From assembly GCA_030588275.1 (NCBI GenBank), contig JAUUYJ010000038.1, forward strand, positions 1 through 13,359: DNA of 13,359 nt, written 5' to 3'. Shown here piece by piece: positions 7,601-13,359 of the stretch. Every line of letters begins with the position of its first letter. The first letter of the stretch is position 1. The position numbers and the translations under genes are program-made. Origin of the DNA: Candidatus Zixiibacteriota bacterium. Its GTDB lineage: Bacteria > Zixibacteria > MSB-5A5 > GN15 > JAAZOE01. The notes beneath the pieces are model-generated. The model worked only from the letters and a program-made list of their open reading frames with translations, did not search any database and was not told the origin of the DNA.

Positions 7601-8171
7601 TCCGGGTGGTACGATCACTTACAACAATATCGAAGATCCAAATCCGGAATTGAATATGATTATGACAACCCGGATGCGCTCCTACAATCGCTTTTCCGAT
7701 TTTGAACATGAGAGCAATTATAGTTATGAATTGGAGCTGTTAATCACCGGAACTCTTGACAATCCGATCATTACCGGAACCGGTGACACACCTATATCGA
7801 CTGAGGCAATCCTGCCCACTCTGTGGACTGGTGGAACCGGCGATAGTGCCTCTTCAAACGATCAGTTTACCAGCGGTTTGGGTACCATCGTAGCCGGCCA
7901 GTTAACTCGACTGGGGACCCGCTCTCTGGGGGTGGAAACGTTTGAGATTGATCCTTCCTATGGTTCCGGATTCGACGCCGCCGGTACCAGATTGACAATC
8001 GGAGCCTACACTCTGCCCAACCTGTACGTCTTCGGCAGTAGCTTTTTTGATGTGGCACGAGGGCAGGAAGTTGGGGCGGAGTATCGCGTCGGACGACATT
8101 CGGTTTTTGAGGGACGCCGGGATGAAAGTAACCTGTACCATTTCAGCTTTAAATTTCATTGGGAATACTAA
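4656..8171 (+). CDS. tamB: TamB-like translocation/assembly (DUF490) protein, with an in-frame UGA at codon 20
   Basis: A very large AsmA/TamB-type protein, 1171 codons from ATG 4656. TamB proteins are anchored in the inner membrane and span the periplasm as a long beta-rich hydrophobic groove, partnering an Omp85 protein in outer-membrane protein insertion or phospholipid transport. Seen here: a basic start (MKKRFK) and hydrophobic anchor; a long series of beta-strand-like repeats; and the C-terminal TamB domain (about codons 850-1171), including GTLEVIRGKYDMIAKTFKF from codon 963 and a final strand ending FKFHWEY. Codon 20 is TGA (4713-4715), splitting the anchor into LFLLLIV and TGLTVLY. 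An alternative start, TTG at 4749, gives 1140 residues but has no ribosome site and loses the anchor. The gene starts right after the CMD stop and overlaps the Omp85 start by one base. Family call is firm; whether it is expressed full length is open. Confidence 0.82.
4713..4715 (+). other. In-frame UGA within the tamB membrane anchor
   Basis: Reading from ATG 4656, the frame meets TGA here, yet both sides encode a coherent N-terminal anchor that continues directly into the TamB-like body in the same frame. A single base change (for example from GGA, CGA or TGG) would restore the anchor. UGA ends other genes in this window, so it is a genuine stop in this organism's code. Confidence 0.85.
5022..5029 (+). 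repeat. Homopolymeric G8 tract in the tamB-like gene
   Basis: Eight consecutive G encode part of TGGGG, ten bases after an A7 tract (5006-5012). Such tracts are prone to slipped-strand frameshifts. The frame is intact across it as given. Confidence 0.6.
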
Positions 8172-10132
8172 TGATCCGAATTTTTCTCAAGCGCTGTATG
8201 ACATCATTGCTCCCGATCGGTACGATTCTATTTATGATCTTGTGCGGTCAAGCGGAGGGGCAGGTTAGTCGCCCGGATCAGATCAAGTACAGCTCATGGC
8301 GGGCCAAGCGTCCGCATATCAAGCAGATTATTATTGAAGGAAATGATTTCATCTCAGACGCCGAGATCAAAGGGCGCCTATTCTCACGTCAGGATAGTTT
8401 TTTCCAAAGACTTAAATCGGGAAATCGGAATCGAGTTTTGCGCTATACCCCGAATCGCGATACGCTGGAGGTTCGCTACCTATATTTACGGCAAGGCTTT
8501 TTGAATGTTGGCATCACCGAGTCGTTTGAAATCTCATTGCCGGATTCAAACGCTATCGTTCGTATTTCAATAGTCGAAGGGGAGCGGTTTTTGGTCCGAA
8601 CATCAAGCCTTACTGCTGATAAATCAATCCCTTTCTATAATGAGTTGACGAATCAGGTCAATCGGATGGCAGTTGGAGACCCGGTCGATCCGTTAAAAAT
8701 AAGTGATCTGTTGTTTGAATTAAAAGCGGTTTATGCCAACAACGGATACCCTTACGCAAATGTAAATCAGGTGATCGACACCGCATTGGGAGTGGGCAAT
8801 AGTGTTATAGAATTTATTACCGAATCGGGACCGCTGGTTCATTTTGGTGAAGTAATAATAGAGGAACAGAATAATTATGCTCCCCTTCTGGCAGAACGGG
8901 AAATTTCGATTAAGAAAGGTGAGAAATACAGTCGGGCCGAGATTATAAAATCTCAGCGCAATCTATATTCAACCAACCTGTTCCATTCCATCCATCTGGG
9001 GATCAAAGAGGCAGTCAACGACTCCAGTTTGAACACCAACCCCGACTTCTATTTCTCCGCAATCGAAAGGAAGCCACATTTTGTTTCGCTTAACACCGGA
9101 GCCAGTCAGGATTCGGCTCAGGATTTGACCTGGGATTTTTCCGCCGCCTGGGGTAAGCGAAACATCTTCGTCTCAAGGCGAACGGAGTTATCATACACTT
9201 CCCGGTTTGTCTCGTTTGAAGGTTTCAAATGGCGTCCCCTTTTGCATCGTTTTCAGGTCCGGTTTACCGAGCCCTGGTTTTTAAAACTGCGCCTTCCTTT
9301 GACCCTGACCGGTCGTTTTGAGCCTGGAGTGAAATCTCAGAAAGGGGAGTATCGAACGCAGGTCTGGTCATTGGGACTCTCATCCCGCAAGGAATGGTCC
9401 CGCCAGCTGTTCGCCCTTATTTCGGGTGAGTACGAAAGCCTCAATATCTATGGTGTGGCGGAAAGTGAAGCGGATATTATTCGAGATCAGGAAGATATCT
9501 CCATTCGGCGCAAGTTGACCGCCACGCTGGTTAGAGATACCCGGTTGGATAAATTTATTCCTCGCTCCGGTTCGTTTACCACCTATTTTGCTCAGTACGT
9601 GGGCGGTTTTTTGGGTGGTGATGACAGCTTCGTCAAATTCGAGTTCTCCTGGGCGCGCTATCAGCCGATGGTCGGGCCGATTATTTTTGCCTCTCGGTTA
9701 AAATCAGGTTTGGTGCAGGAATTTGGCAATTCCAAAACTGTGCCAACCAATGATCGCTTTTATCTCGGCGGAGCTAACAGTATCCGAGGGTTCAATGAAA
9801 ACTCTATTGGTGTCAGACAGTTCGACACGACCGCCTACAATCCCCCGGTGGTTGATACCGTTAATATCGGTTCGCGGGTTTACCTCATCTTCAATTCCGA
9901 ACTGCGCTTCCCGATCAAGTGGAAATTTTGGGGATCAATATTTACCGATATCGGAAACGGGTGGGAAAAGATATCAAAAATACATCCAGATCAACTTCTC
10001 TTTTCTTATGGGGCCGGACTTCAATTTATCTCGCCAGCCGGTCCGATCCGCCTTGATTACGCCCACCATCTTGAAAATGGATTTTATCTTGAGGATGATC
10101 GGTGGCATATAACCATTCTGTACGCTTTCTAA
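8171..10132 (+). CDS. Omp85-family outer-membrane protein with three POTRA domains (TamA/BamA-like)
   Basis: A 653-residue outer-membrane beta-barrel protein. The signal peptide covers about residues 1-30. Three POTRA domains follow at about 48-140 (starting IKQIIIEGNDFISDAEIKGRL), 141-223 and 224-302, then a barrel from about 303 to the end. The Omp85 hallmark loop-6 motif is present as GGANSIRGF (Arg539-Gly540-Phe541), and the last strand ends in aromatic Phe (ILYAF), the usual assembly signal. Three POTRA domains and partnership with a tamB-like gene point to a TamA-type role in outer-membrane insertion, though BamA itself cannot be excluded in a distant phylum. ATG 8171 is chosen over TTG 8159 because GGGA at 8161-8164 is well placed and the ATG overlaps the tamB stop (TAATG), indicating translational coupling. 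Confidence 0.88.
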   Translation: MIRIFLKRCMTSLLPIGTILFMILCGQAEGQVSRPDQIKYSSWRAKRPHIKQIIIEGNDFISDAEIKGRLFSRQDSFFQRLKSGNRNRVLRYTPNRDTLEVRYLYLRQGFLNVGITESFEISLPDSNAIVRISIVEGERFLVRTSSLTADKSIPFYNELTNQVNRMAVGDPVDPLKISDLLFELKAVYANNGYPYANVNQVIDTALGVGNSVIEFITESGPLVHFGEVIIEEQNNYAPLLAEREISIKKGEKYSRAEIIKSQRNLYSTNLFHSIHLGIKEAVNDSSLNTNPDFYFSAIERKPHFVSLNTGASQDSAQDLTWDFSAAWGKRNIFVSRRTELSYTSRFVSFEGFKWRPLLHRFQVRFTEPWFLKLRLPLTLTGRFEPGVKSQKGEYRTQVWSLGLSSRKEWSRQLFALISGEYESLNIYGVAESEADIIRDQEDISIRRKLTATLVRDTRLDKFIPRSGSFTTYFAQYVGGFLGGDDSFVKFEFSWARYQPMVGPIIFASRLKSGLVQEFGNSKTVPTNDRFYLGGANSIRGFNENSIGVRQFDTTAYNPPVVDTVNIGSRVYLIFNSELRFPIKWKFWGSIFTDIGNGWEKISKIHPDQLLFSYGAGLQFISPAGPIRLDYAHHLENGFYLEDDRWHITILYAF

Positions 10133-10169
10133 GTACTCCCAGATAAAATCATTCATGCAGAAGAGTTGT

Positions 10170-10177
10170 CCCCCCCC
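10170..10177 (+). repeat. C8 tract upstream of the cysteine desulfurase promoter
   Basis: Eight consecutive C lie 13 bases before the -35 element at 10191, within the 124-base gap 10133-10256. Length variation here could alter the upstream promoter region, but nothing shows that it does. Confidence 0.5.
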
Positions 10178-10190
10178 TTTCCTGAATTCA

Positions 10191-10219
10191 TTGACAGTTC
10201 AACCCCGATTTGCTATGTT
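10191..10219 (+). promoter_or_regulatory. Sigma70-type promoter for the cysteine desulfurase-mnmA operon
   Basis: A perfect -35 TTGACA (10191-10196), a 17-base spacer and -10 TATGTT (10214-10219). The expected start of transcription is near 10226, leaving a leader of about 30 bases with the AAGGA ribosome site at 10244-10248, 8 bases before ATG 10257. This is the clearest housekeeping promoter in the window. Confidence 0.7.
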
Positions 10220-10256
10220 TGATAGGTCTTATATGTCTCGTTTAAGGAAAGTTTTG

Positions 10257-11417
10257 ATGAACTCTATTTATCTTGATTATAGCAGTACGACACCGGTTGA
10301 TAAAGCGGTTGCTGGGGCGATGCAGGTTGCATGGAGCGAGGATTATGGTAATCCCTCATCGGTCCATCGGTTTGGGCAAAAGGCCAAGGTCCGGATGAAC
10401 CAGGCGCGAGAAAAAATGGCCTCACTTCTCGGATGCGATGGCTCGGAGTTGTATTTTACATCCGGTGGAACCGAGGCTGATAATTTAGCCTTAAAAGGGG
10501 TTGCTTATGCCTCACAAAAAAAGGGACGGCATATAATAACCTCCCAAACCGAGCATCATGCAGTCTTACACAGCGCCGAATATTTGGCTCAGTCCGGTTT
10601 TGATGTTACCTTTCTCCCGGTTGATGAACTGGGAAAGGTTGATCCACAACAATTCAAAGCGGCTTTACGACCGGATACGACGCTGGTCTCTATAATGATG
10701 GTCAACAACGAAACCGGTACCATCCAACCGATCCGTGAAATGGCCGAGATTTGCCGGAGTGCGGGCGTTCTGTTTCATACCGATGCGGTGCAGGCGGTCG
10801 GAAAGATTCCGATTAATATTTCTGATTTGGGTGTCGATTTACTCTCTTTTTCGGGGCACAAAATATATGGCCCGAAAGGGATCGGCGGATTATTTATCAG
10901 AAAAGGGGTCAGGATAGCACCCCTGTTTCATGGTGGAAGTCATGAAAAGAGAAAGCGGGCCGGTACCGAGAATATTGCCGCCATCATCGGAATGGCAACC
11001 GCTTTGGAAATGGTCACCTCCAGAATGGATGAAGAAAACAGCCGGCTGGCCCAACTAAGCGACTGGTTTATAAATGAAATTCAGGCAAAAATAAAAGATG
11101 TTTCGCTTAATGGTAGTATGGCCAGCGGTATCCCGCAAATTGTCAACCTCTCGTTTAAGGGAGCCGAAGGGGAGTCGATCATCCTTTCCCTTGATCTAAA
11201 GGGGGTTGCCGTTTCTTCCGGTTCGGCCTGTACTTCCGGTTCGCTTGAGGCGTCGCACGTTCTGTCGGCGATGAAAGTTGACGACCTGTTGGCACAGGGA
11301 TCGATCAGGTTTTCTTTGGGACAGTTCACGACGAAAGCGGATCTCGAATATACGGCGTCTATATTACCTGATATTATTGATCGTCTGCGTTCTATGTCAG
11401 CCGCTTATAATGGTTGA
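10257..11417 (+). CDS. Cysteine desulfurase (class V aminotransferase, NifS/IscS-like, probably MnmA-dedicated)
   Basis: A 386-residue cytoplasmic PLP enzyme that converts cysteine to alanine and a protein-bound persulfide. Visible motifs: GNPSSVHRFG (31-40), FTSGGTEADN (67-76), TEHHAV with the PLP-stacking His100, VNNETGTIQP, HTDAVQ with Asp176 and Gln179, the PLP lysine Lys202 in SGHKIYGPKG, RAGTEN (234-239), and the catalytic Cys325 in SSGSACTSG. Lengths and spacings match IscS/NifS proteins. One substitution is GGSHE in place of the usual GGGQE near 226-230. The ATG at 10257 has AAGGA 8 bases upstream and starts at the family N-terminus; the in-frame ATG at 10155 lies upstream of the predicted promoter and is rejected. 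Only 42 bases separate it from mnmA, so it probably supplies sulfur for tRNA 2-thiouridine, like YrvO in Bacillus. Confidence 0.93.
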   Translation: MNSIYLDYSSTTPVDKAVAGAMQVAWSEDYGNPSSVHRFGQKAKVRMNQAREKMASLLGCDGSELYFTSGGTEADNLALKGVAYASQKKGRHIITSQTEHHAVLHSAEYLAQSGFDVTFLPVDELGKVDPQQFKAALRPDTTLVSIMMVNNETGTIQPIREMAEICRSAGVLFHTDAVQAVGKIPINISDLGVDLLSFSGHKIYGPKGIGGLFIRKGVRIAPLFHGGSHEKRKRAGTENIAAIIGMATALEMVTSRMDEENSRLAQLSDWFINEIQAKIKDVSLNGSMASGIPQIVNLSFKGAEGESIILSLDLKGVAVSSGSACTSGSLEASHVLSAMKVDDLLAQGSIRFSLGQFTTKADLEYTASILPDIIDRLRSMSAAYNG

Positions 11418-11459
11418 TTTTCTCTTGTCGGATGACACAATTATCTCGTATCAAAGCTG

Positions 11460-12554
11460 ATGAATATGGAAAGTAAAAACAAAAAAGTGTTGGTTGCCCT
11501 ATCCGGTGGGGTTGATAGCTCAGTCGCTCTTTTGCTCCTTCGAGAACAAGGGTATGAAGTAATCGGGGCGACGATGAAGTTGTGGGATTTTTCCGAAGTT
11601 GGGGGAGATGTCCACAAGGATGGTCGCTGTTGCAGTATGGAGTCGGTTAACGATGCCCGCGAAGTTTGCGACCGAGTTGGCGTGCCGCATTACCTTCTGA
11701 ATTTTGCCGAACTGTTCAAGAAAACGGTCATCGGGAATTTTGTTTCCGAATATTTAAACGGTCGCACCCCCAATCCGTGTGTGCTGTGCAATACCGAAAT
11801 AAAGTGGGAGCAGTTTCTGGCTCAGGCTGATAAACTTGACTGTGACTACATCGCTACCGGTCATTATGCCCGAACCGGGTATGATGCCACCAGCGGCAGA
11901 TCTTTTCTAAAGCGTGGTATTGATGGTACAAAGGACCAGTCTTATGCGTTGTGGGGCATCCGTCAGGCGGCTCTGGCAAAAACGCTCTTTCCCTTAGGTG
12001 AGATTACCAAAAAAGAGACCCGCCGGTTAGCGGAAGAAGCAGGATTGAAAACGGCCAATACACCGGAGAGTATGGAAATCTGTTTTGTGGCTGACGACAA
12101 TTATGGTCGCTTTATTCGGGAATGGTCGGGACAGGAAATACCGGAAGGGGATATCGTAAACCAGGAGGGGGAGGCGGTTGGAAAGCATAAGGGGATTCCG
12201 TTTTACACTGTTGGTCAACGGAAAGGGTTAGGGATATCGCACCGGACCCCTCTGTATGTGACCGAGATTGATAAAGAGAACAACCGGATAGTAATTGGTG
12301 AAAAAGAGGCGGTCAAAAAGTCCGAACTGAATATGTCGCGAGTGAATTGGGTCTCGGCCAAGCCGACCGATGAACCGTTTTCGGGATTGGTACAGATTCG
12401 TTATCTGCACAAATCCTGTCCTGCCCAAATCATTCCGCAGTCTGCCGATCGCTTTAAGATAATATTTGAAACAGCCCAATTGGCGATCACACCGGGACAG
12501 ACGGCGGTTATCTTTGACGGTGATACCGTTCTGGCTGGTGGCATCATCGACTGA
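11460..12554 (+). CDS. mnmA: tRNA-specific 2-thiouridylase MnmA
   Basis: A 364-residue cytoplasmic enzyme that adenylates U34 of tRNA(Lys/Glu/Gln) and replaces its 2-oxygen with sulfur. The ATP pyrophosphatase loop SGGVDSS is at 15-21. The nucleophilic cysteine is Cys107 in TPNPCVLCN, and the second catalytic cysteine is Cys208 in SMEICFVADD, matching the disulfide pair of E. coli MnmA. TGHYAR (133-138) and KDQSYAL (158-164) are family blocks, and the C-terminal beta-barrel part (YTVGQRKGLGI onward) is complete. A DGRCCS segment (54-59) carries adjacent extra cysteines, as in many non-proteobacterial MnmA proteins. Two in-frame ATGs (11460 and 11466) are possible starts and neither has a strong ribosome site, so expression probably relies on readout from the cysteine desulfurase gene 42 bases upstream. 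Confidence 0.95.
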   Translation: MNMESKNKKVLVALSGGVDSSVALLLLREQGYEVIGATMKLWDFSEVGGDVHKDGRCCSMESVNDAREVCDRVGVPHYLLNFAELFKKTVIGNFVSEYLNGRTPNPCVLCNTEIKWEQFLAQADKLDCDYIATGHYARTGYDATSGRSFLKRGIDGTKDQSYALWGIRQAALAKTLFPLGEITKKETRRLAEEAGLKTANTPESMEICFVADDNYGRFIREWSGQEIPEGDIVNQEGEAVGKHKGIPFYTVGQRKGLGISHRTPLYVTEIDKENNRIVIGEKEAVKKSELNMSRVNWVSAKPTDEPFSGLVQIRYLHKSCPAQIIPQSADRFKIIFETAQLAITPGQTAVIFDGDTVLAGGIID

Positions 12555-12636
12555 TTAGCCGATATTATTTCCTTTTATTATTGTTGATTTCATCCCCCGC
12601 CGATTTTTCCTTACGGTAGATACAAATAAGAATTAT

Positions 12637-12641
12637 GGAGG
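12637..12641 (+). promoter_or_regulatory. Ribosome binding site deciding the metallo-hydrolase start
   Basis: GGAGG lies 5 bases before ATG 12647. The earlier in-frame ATG at 12635 overlaps this site, so 12647 is the better start. Confidence 0.75.
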
Positions 12642-12646
12642 ATGAT

Positions 12647-13330
12647 ATGCTAAAGACAACTTTTTTGGGACATTCCTGTTTTCTCTTCAGCGATGGGAAA
12701 TATAATATTATTATCGATCCGTTTCTCAATGGAAATCCACAGGCATCGGTCAAACCTGACGATGTCGATGTCGATTATATTTTGGCAACGCATGGTCATG
12801 CCGATCATATCGGGGATGGGGTCGAGATTTCCAAAAGGACCGGAGCCACAATTATTGCGCCGAATGAATTGGCAATCTGGGTGACGGCCAAGGGAGCGAC
12901 GGCACATAATATGCACATCGGGGGAGCCTACAATTTTGAATTCGGTCGGGTCAAACTGACCATCGCGCATCATGGCTCATCGGCAGGCGATTCCGGGTTG
13001 GAATATACCGGTAATCCGTGCGGATTCGTTTTTGAAATGGGTGGCAAAAAAGTTTATTACACCGGCGATACCGGCCTCTTTCTGGATATGAAACTAATCG
13101 GAGAGATTGATGCTATCGACCTGATGATTCTTCCGATTGGAGATAATTTTACGATGGGGATTGACGATGCCGTTCGAGCGGTGCAGTTTGTCAATCCGAA
13201 AATGGTTATCCCAATGCACTTCAAAACTTGGGATATTATCGACGCCGAACCTGAAGAGTTCAAAGCCAAGCTTGCGGACCATTCTGCTGAAGTGACCATC
13301 CTCAAACCGGACAGTTTCCTGGAGCTATAA
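12647..13330 (+). CDS. UPF0173-type metal-dependent hydrolase (metallo-beta-lactamase fold)
   Basis: A 227-residue cytoplasmic protein, the usual length for the UPF0173 (YtkL-like) family. It begins with LGHSCFLF (7-14) and IIIDPFLNGN (21-30). The metal-binding motif is HGHADH with His49, His51, Asp53 and His54. Further likely ligands are His109 in AHHGSS, Asp141 in YYTGDTGLF and His191 in PMHFKTW. The fold predicts a one- or two-metal hydrolase, but the substrate of the family is not established. The start at 12647 is supported by GGAGG and matches the family N-terminus. The 92-base gap after mnmA shows no clear terminator or promoter, so it may be co-transcribed with the thiolation genes or use an unrecognised promoter. 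Confidence 0.9.
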   Translation: MLKTTFLGHSCFLFSDGKYNIIIDPFLNGNPQASVKPDDVDVDYILATHGHADHIGDGVEISKRTGATIIAPNELAIWVTAKGATAHNMHIGGAYNFEFGRVKLTIAHHGSSAGDSGLEYTGNPCGFVFEMGGKKVYYTGDTGLFLDMKLIGEIDAIDLMILPIGDNFTMGIDDAVRAVQFVNPKMVIPMHFKTWDIIDAEPEEFKAKLADHSAEVTILKPDSFLEL

Positions 13331-13359
13331 GACAGATTATGCCATCAAAAGAAAGTAAC

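Noticed and set aside
4749..8171. TTG 4749 as the true start of the tamB-like gene
   Set aside because: No ribosome site precedes it, and the upstream in-frame codons from ATG 4656 encode a typical TamB anchor. It remains the fallback if the UGA is real and not read through.
10155..10256. N-terminal extension of the cysteine desulfurase to ATG 10155
   Set aside because: This span contains the C8 tract and a good sigma70 promoter, and the family N-terminus begins at 10257.
12555..12634. Terminator after mnmA
   Set aside because: GCCGAT occurs twice but as a direct, not inverted, repeat, so no hairpin forms before the T-rich part.
13339..13359. Start of a further gene at the right edge (ATG 13339, seven open codons)
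   Set aside because: Too short to judge, and the nearest GGAG is about 14 bases away, so it cannot be supported.

Overview
The window reads as a chromosomal stretch from a diderm (Gram-negative-type) bacterium. It encodes a three-POTRA Omp85 outer-membrane protein, a TamB-like protein and an ECF sigma/anti-sigma pair. The taxon cannot be fixed from the sequence. The gene style suggests an uncultured FCB-type lineage such as Zixibacteria, but this is a low-confidence impression. All genes lie on the + strand. UGA is used as a normal stop (DUF401, cysteine desulfurase, MnmA), so the standard code applies. I see no tRNA, rRNA, CRISPR array or transposase.

Layout: (1) 27-1274, a polytopic DUF401 permease-like protein. 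(2) 1275-1487, a non-coding gap with a short tandem repeat, a perfect inverted repeat and a candidate ECF-type promoter. (3) 1488-3937, an envelope-stress-like cluster: an ECF sigma factor, an overlapping zinc-finger anti-sigma factor with one membrane helix, and an exported HtrA/DegP-like protein with a PDZ domain whose three catalytic residues are all replaced. A textbook intrinsic-terminator hairpin lies inside the coding sequence for that protein's signal peptide. (4) 3981-10132, a tightly coupled set: a CMD/AhpD-like protein, a TamB-like inner-membrane-anchored protein and a TamA/BamA-like outer-membrane protein, joined by TAGATG and TAATG junctions. The tamB-like frame has an in-frame UGA at codon 20, in the middle of its membrane anchor. 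(5) 10191-12554, a sigma70-type promoter driving a cysteine desulfurase and MnmA, the sulfur-donor and 2-thiouridylase pair for tRNA U34. (6) 12647-13330, a UPF0173 metallo-hydrolase.

How the genes may work together (inference): the sigma/anti-sigma pair would sense envelope state. The inactive HtrA-like protein could be a binding or sensor subunit rather than a protease. The adjacent TamAB-type genes supply outer-membrane assembly or lipid transport, which is the process such a sigma factor would be expected to monitor. The points most worth checking are the UGA in tamB, the triad-less HtrA and the terminator embedded in its start.
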